DNA of 64,000 nt, taken from NCBI GenBank assembly GCA_958450325.1, contig OY288250.1, positions 46,412,683-46,476,682 of the forward strand, written 5' to 3'. The stretch comes from Agrostemma githago (lineage: Eukaryota > Streptophyta > Magnoliopsida > Caryophyllales > Caryophyllaceae). The translations under genes and the position numbers were made by a program. Below the pieces are notes generated by a model that was given only the letters and a program-made list of their open reading frames with translations, ran no database searches and was not told the DNA's origin. Positions 44,948 to 56,671 of this stretch are shown here, piece after piece (within the stretch, counting starts at the first letter, position 1; every line of letters begins with the position of its first letter).

Positions 44948-46740
44948 ATGGGAATCGACAGGTTGAGTGCTATGTTGCAGGCATGGTCCCGACAGTTTAG
45001 GGATGTCGATAGGGTGGTTTTGAACCAAACGGGTATAACTCAGCTGTACCCGTTCCGTCAGATGGTGGTAGATCGTTACTTCTTGGATGCCTGCTTGGCT
45101 TACTGGGATGACATATACCATGTCTTTGCTTTCCCTCGGGGCGAGATCTGCCCTTTACCTGAGGAGATTGCAGCTATCGGAGGATGGAACCCGATGCTTC
45201 GGCCCGCCGTCCCGTATTCAGTCTACGATCCAAGGAGGAAGTTGAAGGAATTTTTAGAGCTATCCCATAACGAAGTGTCCCGTATGATGGAAGGTGGCGA
45301 CATTTCTCTGATCGACTTGGCCGAGAAATTCATGAACCCGCATGATGTCCGGGTAAGGTCAGCCCATAGCCGTAGGGCCTTTTCATTCTGCATGCTCCAT
45401 GTTTATGCTTTTGAAGGTCACATGGATTGGTTATCTTGCATGGGTAATGCCCGTCTCATAACCGTGGTGGATTTGATGGAGACTGAACATAGTCCGGCTT
45501 GGTTAATCACGGGCGAAATCATCCAAGGGTTGGATAATCGCAAAAGGGATCAGTCCGTTCATCTCACCGGAAGCACCCGTTTATTGCAAGTAAGTCGGAT
45601 TTTTTTTACTTTTCGATTCCTCGATTTTTGAATTTTTCGAGAACTCAGCTACTGCAGTGGGCACTCGATCGAGTCACCCCGGCACTCGATCGAGTGCCTT
45701 CGTAAAAAGGCTTCCTATTTGCTTCCAGTGACGCCACTCGATCGAGTCACGCTGTCACTCGATCGAGTATCGTCTGCCTCGTCTCGAGATCTAATGCTTT
45801 TGTTCTCTTTTTTCAGATTTGGCTTTATGAGAGGCTATCGGTGATAGATCCCCCACTTGATGCCAGCAATTACCGTCATAACCAGTTGATGACGAGGAGA
45901 CGGGCCATCGATTTTTCTCGCTTGATTAGCCAAAAATATTGGGATGAGGTGCTATCAATCCACGGTGGACGGTTGATTCGATGGGTCGTGCCATGGTGGC
46001 CTATCCCGAGTTGGACAGGCTTGGACCCGAGGGAGAGGGCCCGTTACCAAGTGATCTTGTCCTTCAACCAGACGGTTCATCTCTACCCGGATCGCATACT
46101 AAGGCAGTATGGACGAACTCAGCGGATACCAGAAATAGAGGCCATTGTGAGTGATCCTACCCAATTGACGGATGTGATGTGCGACACGTGGATGCAAAGA
46201 TGGTACACCCGGCACACTTGGCCCGTTTCCAAATCTCGGCATTCGATTTGGGTTTCAGACTCATATACCAAGTGGACTAAAACAGGTGATGCTAAAGCCC
46301 GAGCTGCTTTGAAGGTGGATGAAGCTTTTGACCTGCTGAGGAGAGAACAGGCTAAAGACAACAGGGGGTTCTTTGATGAGGGAGACACTCCAGCTACCCT
46401 AGTCCGTCTAATGTCAGGGCAAAAGAAGAAGGCTAAGACTCAAGATAAAGGGTCCGGTGCTAAAGGTGCTCGGGGGAAAGTGAGCCCCCAGACAGACTGG
46501 GAAAGGAGACTGGGCCCTAGACTAGCCGTGCAGGACCGACTTGGCCCACGGGATAGGCTACCCGAGCATGTCCGGGCCCGACTTGGGCCAAAGACTGTGA
46601 TTGAAGACCCGTCGTCAAAGACGCGGGCTCGTGCTAAGGAGGTTCCCCTGGTGATTAGGGAACGCTCATCCCCTCCTCGACGACCTCGGGCTCCACACGA
46701 CCCGAAGGACAAGGGAAAGGGGAAGATGCCCGGATATTAG
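44948..46740 (+). CDS. Antisense gene of the Tat element: plant mobile domain (PMD)-like protein, two exons
   Basis: It lies on the plus strand, opposite to gag-pol, between pol and the 3' LTR. Exon 1 is 44948-45589 and exon 2 is 45817-46740. The intron has CAA|GTAAGT and a tttttttcag acceptor, phase 0, giving about 521 residues. The sequence recalls plant mobile domain proteins: YHVFAFPRGEICPLPEEIAA in exon 1; RLLQ joined to IWLYERLS over the intron; then TVHLYPDRILRQYGRTQRIP. The C-terminus is basic and low-complexity with three LGPR/K repeats. A TATA-like ctatatatagcc lies at about 44835-44846. An in-frame upstream ATG (44852) is close to that TATA, so 44948 is preferred. The frame is fully open, unlike pol. 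The function is unknown; antisense ORFs are known from Retand/Tat elements. Confidence 0.75.
45663..45768. repeat. Four ACTCGATCGAGT palindromes in the antisense-gene intron
   Basis: Perfect copies lie at 45663-45674, 45684-45695, 45736-45747 and 45757-45768, as two pairs with 21-bp spacing start to start. They occupy the intron only. Confidence 0.85.
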
Positions 46741-47148
46741 TCTCCGTATTTTATTATTTGAATATTACTATTTATTTTTTGGTGTGATGATTTTTTTGTA
46801 TGTGCCGTTTTTTTTTTTTTTTTTTTTTTGCAATTCCCGAGTTTATCGAGATATTAATAAAAAAACATATTATTTGAAACTGTTCCCGTCTTTTCGATAT
46901 TGCAGTGGTTGTACCCTTTTGAGGGGTTGCCTACGTATCCACAATTAGCGGAATCAAACCAGACGTAGTTCAAAATTGATTTGATCGATTTGATTTTTTT
47001 TGTAATTTTCGAAATACATCAAGATCATTGATTCGAGATGTGCGACGGTAGAATAGTTAATTCTAACTTATTGACTTGTCTGAAATTTTGAAAATTTATA
47101 AAAAGACAAAGTTTTATAAATTTTCGCAAACGACATTGAGACAGGGGT

Positions 47149-48551
47149 TTATGGGTAGTAGCGCTTCAGCTGGTCCAAGTTGGTCGGGTTGACGAACTCG
47201 TTGTCATCCAGGTCCGTTAGCATCACCGCTCCTCCTGATAGGATTTTCTTGACTAAATATGGCCCAGCCCAATTGGGTTTGAACTTTCCCCTTGGGTCAA
47301 CCGGTAGTAAGGCACGAACCGATTTTAGGACCAAATCACCTTCTTTGATTTTCCTGGGCCTAACTCTATTGTTGAAGGCCCGCTGGATTCTCTTTTGATA
47401 TACTTGAATATTGTTGAGGGCCCGGGACCGTCGTTCGTCCAAGAGGACTAGCGAATCGTATCGGGCTTGGACCCAATCTGCTTCTGGTTCTTGGCTTTCA
47501 AGTAGAATCCTTAGGGATGGTACTTCTAACTCAACCGGTTGGACTGCTTCCATTCCATATGTCAGGTAATATGGAGTTGCTCCGGTTGCAGTGCGGATTG
47601 AAGTTCGGTATCCCCATAAGGCAAAAGGTATCTTGTCGGGCCAGTCCCGATAATTCTCAGCCACCTTTTTAAGTATGGTGACAATTGTTTTGGTGGCTGC
47701 TTCTACCGCTCCGTTTGTTTGGGGTCGGTAAGGTGAGGATGTATGCCTTTGAATTTTGTATTTTGCCAGTAATGCAGTAGTTTCAGCTTGAAAGTGGGTC
47801 CCGTGATCACTGCTAAATTCGTGCGGGATCCCATACCGGCATATAATCTTATTTTGGATAAATTTGGCCACGTGCTTGGCGTTCAAAACACGGTATGACT
47901 CGGCTTCTACCCACTTGGTGAAGTAGTCGATGCCCACCAAAATGAAGCAATGTCCTCCCGTCCCGGAAGGGTGTACTTTCCCAATTATGTCTATACCCCA
48001 TGTCGAAAATGGCCATGGTGATGTCATGGTATATAACAGGGAAGATGGCATAGTTGTACATTACCGAAGATCTGACAGTTATGGCAATGCTTGACGTATA
48101 ACTGGCAGTCTGTTTCCATGGTGTTCCAGTAATACCCGAGCCTCATGATTTTACGGGATAGCATATGGGCGTTCATATGCGGGCCGTTTTCACCATCGTG
48201 GACCTCGGCCATGACTTTTTCGGCTTGTATTTTGTCGATGCATAGGAGGAGAGCCCCCTGTGCCGTCTTTTTATACAATTGCCCGTCATCAGTACGAACG
48301 AATTGGGTTGCTAATCTTCGTAGGGCCTTTTTGGCCCGATTTTCAGCTCCCGCGGGATATTCTCCCGTTGTTAGGTATGTTAAGACGGTTTGATACCAAG
48401 GTTCTGGGTCAGTTATCTCGATATCTTGAATGGCATGGATGTAGGCCGGCTCTGACCGCCTTTCAACACAGATTGGCATGCTTGTCAGGTGATTCGGGGT
48501 GTTCAGTAAAGATGCTAACTTGGAAAGTGCATCTGCAAACTGATTTTCCTC
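47149..48551 (-). pseudogene. Tat pol continued: integrase (one-base deletion)
   Basis: Downstream of the stop the same frame reads EENQFADALSKLASLL and then the integrase zinc region (EVHDGENGPHMNAHML...CQLYVKHCHNCQIF). At about 48050-48055 one base is missing, and the frame shifts into SSPWPFSTWG-type core sequence (TSPWPFSTWGIDIIGKV). The D, D, E residues are present: GID, SSDHGTHF, NGAVEAATK. The C-terminal part (RIQRAFNNRVRPRKIKEGDL, WAGPYLVKKIL) ends at 47149. It would be active only if both the stop and the deletion were absent. Confidence 0.88.
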
Positions 48552-51500
48552 TCAGGGTAGGTAAATATACTCGACTTTCTGGAATTGTTTCTCTAGAACC
48601 CGTACTCGCGCTTGGTAAGCCACGAGATTGGCGTTCCGAGTTTTCCATTTTTGGAGTGCTTGATTGATGACCAATGATGAATCACCGTGGACCCGGAGGT
48701 TTGTTACCCCTAAATCAGCGGCGGCTTGCAACCCGTGAATGCATGCTTCGTATTCGGCTGCGTTGTTGGTCACGTCAAAATCCAATTTGATGGATAAGGG
48801 AGTGTGTTCCCCTTGGGGTGAGATTAATAGAATTCCGACCCCAAATCCTCGGAAGTTGGATGCTCCATCGAAATACAGATCCCATGTCTCGGTATCGGTA
48901 TGGAATATGTCTTCATCAGGGAAGGCCCATGTGTCAGTGTGGCCTTCTTCGGGTATTGGGCTGTCAGCGAGGAACTCGACAACTACCCGGCCTTTGATGG
49001 CTTTTAATGGTACAAATTTGAGGTCGAACTCGGATAACATTAAAGTCCATCTTGACATCCTGCCATTGAGGATGGGCTTCTCGAATAAGTACTTGATAGG
49101 ATCCATTTTGGATAACACGTGTACCTCGTGACTGAGCATGTAATGTCGGAGCTTTTTAGTGGCCCAAACCAATGCTAAACACGTCTTTTCGAGCATTGTG
49201 TATTTGCACTCGTACTCGAGGAACTTTTTGCTGATGTAGTAAATAGCCCGCTCTTCTGAATCAACTGTCTGGGCCAGCATAGCCCCCATGGCTGTCTCAG
49301 TCGTTGTTAGATATAACGACAAAGGCAAACCGTGTTGAGGTGGCATTAGTACTGGCGGGGCAGACAGGATCTCCTTGATTTTGTCAAAAGCCATTTGACA
49401 TTTGTCGTCCCATAGTACCCGTTCTTCGATTTTTAGCTTTTTGAAGATGGGCTCACATACCATGGTTAACTTCGAAATGAAACGGCTGATGTATTGGACT
49501 TTCCCGAGAAACCCCCTTATTTCCTTTTCGATCTTGGGTGGCTGCATCTCAGTAATGGCTTTGATTTTAGCTGGGTCGACCTCGATGCCGCGTTGGCTAA
49601 CGGTATGGCCCAGTAATTTGCCCGACGTTACCCCAAAACTGCATTTTTGTGGGTTCAGTCTCATGTTGTACTTACGTAGTCTGGTAAAGAACTTTCTTAG
49701 GGCCGTGATGTGCCCGCTTCGGTCTTTAGACTTAACGATCATATCGTCCACATAGACCTCCACTTCCTTATGCATCATGTCGTGTAATAAGGTGGTGGCA
49801 GTCCGTTGATAAGTGGCTCCTGCATTAATCAGCCCAAATGGCATGACGGTGTAACAGTAAGTACCCCAAGGTGTGATGAAGGTAGTCTTACTCATATCCT
49901 CTTCTGCCATTTTAATTTGATTGTATCCGGCATACCCGTCCATGAATGATAGAAGGGCATGGTCGGCCGTATTATCCACCAAAATGTCGATGTGTGGTAA
50001 CGGAAAATCATCTTTTGGGCTGGCCTTGTTTAGGTCCCGGAAGTCCACGCATACCCGCACCTTGCCGTCCTTCTTGGGTACCGGCACGATGTTTGCGACC
50101 CAGTCTGGATATTCAGACGCTTGTATAAAGCTTGCTTTGAACTGTTTATCGACCTCTTCTTTGACTTTAAGAGACCATTCGGGCTTCATTCTTCTGAGCT
50201 TCTGCTTTACCGGTCTGCACTCATCTTTGATGGGTATTCGGTGTTCAGCTATTTCTCGATCTATTCCCGGCATGTCCTTGTAGGACCATGCGAAGACGTC
50301 TTTAAATTCTAGGAGGAGGTCCATGAACTGTTGTCTCTCCTCTGGATCTAAAGATTGGCCCAACTTAAGCATCTGGGGCTCTAAAGTGGTTCCCACGTTG
50401 ATGGACTCGGTTTCTTCGATTACCGGATCTCGGGATTCCCTTTGCTCGAGCTGCTCCACCAGATGTTGTGGTAGAGGTACCTGTTCGTCGGGTTTCTCAA
50501 TGTCATTGCATATAAAATTTTTGAAATTGAGAAAATTTTGGAAATAAGACAAGTCGTAAGCAGAACGGTGTTCGTTATTATTATTAATGGTGAATTTTGA
50601 AAATAGCTCGAATAGAGCTGCCATCTGATCGTTGGTCAGTAGCGGGATAGGGAGAGGTCTTGGGACAGACCCCGAGACCTCGGTGGCTAAGGGAAGAGGG
50701 ATTACAAACTCGACTCCAGCACCAGATCCTCTAGACCTGGACTCAGACTCCGACTCTAACTCAGACTCAGACTCGGACTCAGGCTCGGTATCCGGCATGT
50801 CTCCTTCGCCGGCGGTTAGCTTGTAGACCCGTCCTTGACTGTCGGTCCATTTTATAGTCTTCCTCCAAGCCCTCGTCTCGGTGTTGGTGCCGACCTCGGT
50901 AATGAGCTTGGTTGGGTCGAACCGATCGCTGCGGAGGATCAAGTTGACCAAGTCATCTTTCGGAGCAGGGACGGTCTTGTCTTCTCCAAATAAGAGCCCC
51001 AGCATGGGCTCAGAGTTGCTTTCCCTTTTCTCGGACTCATCCTGGATAACGGTGAATATGTCATTGGGGATGTAGTTACATTCCCGAGCCATTTTGGTCT
51101 CGGGATATGTGATGGTGGGTCGGTAGAGGCCCACTTGGATGGCTCCGAAGACCGGAGTCACAAATTTGATTGCAGAGGCCCGGCCCACATTCTCCGAGCT
51201 TATAGTATATCCCAATCCGAGTCGGGATTCTGCATTGTCTAGGACCTCAATGATCTTCCCTGCCGGAAGATATGGCCTTGAAGTAGCTCCGGGTAGGTAA
51301 CCCAGATTTTGTAGCATCGTGTCAATGCTAGGGGCGAAGTAGGGCTTGAAAAGATATTCTTCTTCGATCATACCCACGAAATCGAAACCTCGTGGTTGGG
51401 CCCGGTTCGTGGCATTGCAGCTAGCCACGGTCATCGGTGTTGCCTCCAGTGTTATGATACCGTCTTGAAGTGGCATCTTGACTTTGCGATGGAGGGTAGA

Positions 51501-53483
51501 CGACACGGCCTTGACTGCGTGGATCCAAGGCCTTCCTAGTAAGAGGTTGAATGATAAGGTGACGTCTATCACCTGAAACTCCAACTCCTTTTCGATTGGG
51601 CCTGTTATGATCTTCAGTTTAACGGCCCCAGCTACTGGTTTTGGGCTTCCATGGAAAGCCTGAATAGTTTGCGCTGTCGGGAGATAGTCGGCATCAGTGA
51701 TGCCGAGGGCCCGGGCGGTCCTTAGGGGTAGGACGTTCACGGCTGATCCATCGTCGATAAGGGTCATTGGAAGGTACTTACCCTTGCAGATGACCGTGAT
51801 GTATAGGGCCAGATTGTGATTGGGCCCAAATGGCGGTAGATCAGATTCGGCGAAGGTTATGAGTGGGCCCTCGTTCTTGGACTTGCCCTTGAGGTAGGGC
51901 ATGATAGTAGCTACCATTTCAGCGGGGGTAGCTTCTGAATCAACCTTGATTTCATCGAGAGCCTTAGTCAGTGCTTCTCGATGAGCCTGTGAGCTAACCA
52001 GTAGTTGCCATATGGTTAAGTCAGCTCGAACCCTCTTCATTTGTTGGACCAAAGCCGCGTCATTGCTTGGTTCCTCGGGGGTCGGTTCCGTCCTGGCAGG
52101 TTCAGTGACGGATGTTGAAGTGGCACGCCCAGCAGTGGCGAGGTGGTTGGTGGCTAAAGCCTTGGATTTGGCTTTTCGGACCTCTTCGAGGGTGATGGGG
52201 ACAGCTTCCCCCTTAGCCAAATATACATCGTCCTCGTCATCGAACCATATCCCATTGATTTGTGGGATAAAAGGAGAAATGAGGTGAGAACAATCAATTA
52301 CCTCCCCCGTGAATATGGCATGGACGCTGAACGGGTTTTCTTTGTTGCTCGGCTTGTCTCCGGGCAACGGGACTTTCCCGCTCTCGATAAGATCTTGGAT
52401 TAAATGCTTTAATTTCCAACATTTTTCAGTATCATGTCCGTTGCCCCGGTGATACTGACAGTAGGCTTGAGCATTGTAGTATTTGGGCCACCTCTCTACT
52501 GGAGGCTCTGGAGTTGGGCCTATTGGTTGAATCAGATCCTTTGAAGATAGCCTTTGTAAGGCATAAGTATAAGTAGTCCCTATATCTGTGAATACCCGAT
52601 TTGGTGTATTCTTTTTGGATGAGGTGTCGAGCAGATTTACCTCATCAAAGATGCTGCGGGTTGTAGCTGCAGGTGTGGGCTTGTTTGTGGACGAACTAGC
52701 CCCTTGATAGCCTTTGGTAGAGGCCTTAGTCAGACTCTCTAACCTTAGATCATCTTCGATCCTTGTGCCCATTTCAGTAAGGACAGCAAAGTTTGGGATA
52801 ATAGCATACCGGAGATGGACCCGGTAGGATGGGAGTAGGTTTTTGACGAAGGCTTCCACTAGGGCCTTTTCGCCGGGCTTGTCGACCAGCTTCACACTCT
52901 CAGCCCTCCACCGTTGCAGATATTTTGTGAACCCTTCTTTGGGCTCTTGGGCCATTACCTCCAGAGTACGCATTGTAGTCTGGATTTCAGTGTTATCGGC
53001 GTAGTTCCGAGCAAATTCGGTCGCCACATCATCCCAAGTCTTGTATTTCTTGGGGTCGAGCCTGTAGAACCAGGCTTTAGGGTGTTTCTCCAAGGAAGAA
53101 GGGAAAAAGTGCTTGAACATAGTTGACTTCACCCCCTTTACTGCCATGAAGTCTTTGAAAGCCCGGATGTGGTGGACCGGGTCTTCGGTACCCTCAAACA
53201 TAGGAAGTCCCGTTAAGTTGAGGTTAGCGGGAAGCTCGTTATCTAAAGGTGAATAAATACGAGCATTCTCGGTGTGGATCGAGTTGTTCGTCGATAGGGA
53301 GACTTGTTCCTCGAGCCTACGAACAATACTGACCAGCTCGGCCATGGGCCCATTGGGCTCGGATCCTTCAAAAGGGGTCGTCATCTCTACGGCGCTCAGT
53401 CGGGTGGCTAACGTTGTTTGGTTAGCCTGGATGGAAGTTAGTTGAGTCTCGAGCTTGGCAAGAGCATCTTTCAATTCGTCCAT
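48552..53483 (-). pseudogene. Tat gag-pol: Gag, protease, RT, RNase H, second RNase H, cut by a stop
   Basis: The first ATG is at 53483 (MDELKDALAKLE); an upstream in-frame GTG is less likely. Domains: gag with AWFYRLDPKKYKTWDDVA; a zinc-like YCQYHRGNGHDTEKCWKL; protease LIDDGSAVNVLP, where D-D-G-S replaces the more usual D-x-G-S forms; RT with WVANIVPVPKKDGKVRVCVD, FMDGYAGYNQI and YVDD; a degenerate first RNase H; then a second archaeal-type RNase H with LYFDGASN, AAEYEA and HGDSSLVI. This two-RNase-H layout is known for Tat. TGA at 48552-48554 falls in LPREENQFADAL, where a CGA-to-TGA change would remove the arginine. The frame then continues openly. Confidence 0.9.
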
Positions 53484-53505
53484 CTTACGTTGATGTCTAG
53501 TCACG

Positions 53506-54546
53506 GGTGGCCTGTCTGTAAGAACACCACGTAATCAGAAACTAGCCCAAAATCTCGAAATAGAAAGTACATCCCGAACAAGACTAAAAAGGGAAATGAC
53601 TCGGAAAAGACACCTAGACGGGTGACTTGCGAAAGGTGGGCCTTCCTTAGGATTTGGCGAGTGGGCCTAGTCCTGTTCGAAGGAAGGTTAACGTGAGACA
53701 TCCCCAGACTTTAGACTCGATCGTGTTGACGGGCCCTCCTTTGTAGGGGTTTGTCCTACGTAGGTGGGCCTTGCCTTAGTCTAATAAGGCGGACTAGGAA
53801 GGGGAAGAAACTCGTGATGTAAGATCGACAGAGTTTCGACGCTACGGACCTTGACAACTTAAAACACGACCCGACACTGCTAAATACGGGAAGTCCTAGT
53901 AGAGGAAGGTTTTGAAATTGATGTTTTGTTTTTGAAAAATGGACCGAGTAAACTCGGTTTGAGGACCCAATTTCCGGAAAAAAAACGAAAAGTTATTGGG
54001 CCACTAGTTTTGAAAGTTCGAAAGTATTTTCGAGTTTTGAATTGGGCAGCATACCGTCTAGAAAATAGGCTATTTTGAGTAAAAATCATAAGTCCTAAAT
54101 TCGGTATGTGTCCCGGGTTTTGAAATTGAATAGTTTGAAAAAGATGCAATCTTTGAAAAAAGACGGTTTTTGAAAACGACTCGGAAACCAAGTAGCACGT
54201 AGTCACACAAGCATTATAACGACGCCATGTATGCTCTATACTAAGTCTCGGTCGATCTATAGGGGGTCTATACCAGTGTACATAGTCTAGACGTTGATCG
54301 GGACGGACTTCCTAAGTCGAGTTGATCTTAGAACATGCCGCGAAACCCACTCGAATCGACTATGGACACCTTTCAACATATCCATATTGGAGTACATCGA
54401 CGGTATAGTGGGACGTCGGTCGCGAGTACCGGCCCGGGAAAATATGGGTTATGCATGAACCGTAAAACTAAAATATTGTATTTGTCAAACGATTTCTATT
54501 CGAGTCTCACCCTGAGGATGCCGATGGTAAGTCACGCATCAGTTAA
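53506..54546 (-). other. Tat leader between PBS and gag
   Basis: About 1 kb with no convincing ORF. The extra 5' ORF of Ogre elements is not seen, which favours Retand-like over Ogre. Confidence 0.5.
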
Positions 54547-54564
54547 TCCCCAGCGGAGTCGCCA
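54547..54564 (-). other. Primer binding site of the Tat element
   Basis: Minus strand TGGCGACTCCGCTGGGGA, directly inside the 5' LTR. It is consistent with the tRNA-Arg primer reported for Tat-lineage elements. Confidence 0.75.
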
Positions 54565-55373
54565 AATTGTGGACATGACATAGGTCCACCCCGACGCGGC
54601 CAACGCGCGGGTTTGGGTAGGCGAATGAATCTCCATATGAGAATGATCGAATTGAAATTTAGGTCTATGTGGAGTCGCCACCGAATTTTGTGGTTATTCG
54701 GAACCATTCGAGCCCACTCTATGTCGTAGTGGGCCGTATACAAAATACGGCCCATTTCCGATGTCAGAGTTTATTGGGCTCGTCCCTTTGCATATCGATA
54801 TAGATGCCGACTTGAGCGGTTAATCGTATATTGAATGACTCTCGTGCGCCAACGGTTTCGGGCATCCGGAAACCGAGGTTCTGAGTAAGGGGTGAGGGTA
54901 CGTGTTGGGAAGCCCACAAAGGACACCCAACCCCGCCCGCACTTTAGCGGCCTCTACTAAGAACTCGAATGACTTTCTAATACGCGTGCTAGTAAAACGG
55001 GAAAATGATATGCAAAGATTTATTTTCCCTAAACATGCGAGTGGAATTGAAAGGGTTTCTAAGTCAATTTAATGCAACTAAAATTAACGTCAAAGTTGCA
55101 TTTTAGCATGCGGGTTCATTTAGTATAATAAACGAATAATAATTAAATTGACAAAAGAAACAAAAAACGCGTTAGTAACGATATAACGATATAACGAATA
55201 ATAACGGTTTGCAAATATTGAATTGAATTGAAAAGATGCAAATATGAGGATGCACGATTTGAAAAGATAGTATACATGTGATTAATTATACGCATGTTGA
55301 CCTAAATTGTAAAATACTATCGAGTTTGAAAAATAGAATAATGTACGACTTGCGTTTTAGTCGTTATGAGGCT

Positions 55374-55593
55374 ACTCGATCGAGTGGTCGATGGACTCGA
55401 TCGAGTAGGCCTGTAAAAAGCGATTCTGTTTTGCATTATGGACCGTACTCGGCCGAGTTATTGCCCAACTCGGTCGAGTACATGGCCACTCGACCGAGTC
55501 ACTGTGAGACTCGATCGAGTGGTGATCGTGATTAGCATTCTGACTTGATTTTGAGGTGCCACTCGACCGAGTGGGCTAGGCACTCGGTCGAGT
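55374..55593. repeat. Distal cluster of eight ACTCG..CGAGT palindromes in the 5' LTR
   Basis: The eight units have centres GATC, GGCC, GGTC or GACC, downstream of the TATA box in the transcription direction. The left LTR carries the same cluster at 42461-42681. Confidence 0.75.
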
Positions 55594-55947
55594 GCCCTCT
55601 GTACGAATTAAGATTCGTTTGTAAAATCGTGTTTTATGTCGAAAATCGTTTTAAATTGATTATTGAGATGTGATTAAATTTTCTCCGCGTTAATAATGTC
55701 ATAATTCTAAAGAATTGTTTTGACAATTATTTAGCATCAACGAAAATTGCCCTATATTGATTTAATGCGATTTAGAAAGATTGACTCTTTGATTAAATAA
55801 TAAAAGAACTTGATTCCCTCGACTTCTCCGACATCGATAAATCCCTAGAGATTGTGATGTCGGATCCGTGTCAACGGGTTTCGACTCTTAAGAATAATTG
55901 CTTGAAAAAAAGATGAATGCGCGATACTAAGATGCAATAATGATAAC

Positions 55948-55972
55948 GAGGTAAATAATAATAATAATAATC

Positions 55973-56004
<32 letters not shown>

Positions 56005-56005
56005 C

Positions 56006-56055
<50 letters not shown>

Positions 56056-56155
56056 CGTAATAATAATAATAATAATAATAAGCGCAATAATAATAATAAT
56101 AATAATAAGCGTAATAATAATAATAATAAACGTAATAATAATAATAATAATAAGC

Positions 56156-56187
<32 letters not shown>

Positions 56188-56205
56188 CGTAATAATAATA
56201 ATAAT
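55948..56205. repeat. Interrupted AAT microsatellite in the right Tat LTR
   Basis: The same array as in the left LTR but about 135 bp shorter. The interruptions (aaacgt, aagcgc, aagcgt) are kept. Confidence 0.95.
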
Positions 56206-56530
56206 ACTAAACGAAAAAAACGGGAAAGGGAGGAAGATGACAACGCTAAGAAAAAAGAAGAAAAGAAAGAGGTTTGTCACCCTCAACCTACATGTTTTTG
56301 TCTCGGACTAAGGCTCGTAAACGCGGTTATGACACGAGAGTCTTCGAGGTATATGGAGGCTAAGTTGTGGTGGCTCGGGTTGGATTCCTAAAACTAGGTT
56401 TAGGGTTTTCTAAAGTCGATTTTCCTAGGGTTTGTCTAGGGTTGCTTGAGGATGCACCGGGATTAGGGTTGTGAAGGTGTTTAGGGTTTTTAAGGGATGT
56501 GAATAATGTGTTGTAGGGTGTTGCATGAGG

Positions 56531-56671
56531 TGTATATATAGACTAGGCTAGGGCATCGATTTAGGGCTACTCGACCGAGTAGGAGGCCAACTCGGTCGAG
56601 TGGCCCGTTATGCCAACCGTCGGGCTCAAAGTCGGCCCACTCGATCGAGTGGATAGGTCACTCGATCGAGT
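56531..56671 (-). promoter_or_regulatory. 5' LTR promoter with four 12-bp palindromes
   Basis: Minus-strand TATA at 56531-56540. Upstream lie ACTCGACCGAGT (56569-56580), ACTCGGTCGAGT (56590-56601) and ACTCGATCGAGT twice (56639-56650, 56660-56671). The first two are reverse complements of each other. The left LTR has the same set at 43789-43891. Confidence 0.55.

Noticed and set aside
46119..46712. Minus-strand frames overlapping the antisense gene
   Set aside because: They are shadows of exon 2 of the PMD-like gene, with no pol motif.
55374..55593. A CRISPR-like array of regularly spaced palindromes
   Set aside because: Spacing is irregular, there are no unique spacers of constant length and no cas genes, and the context is a plant LTR.
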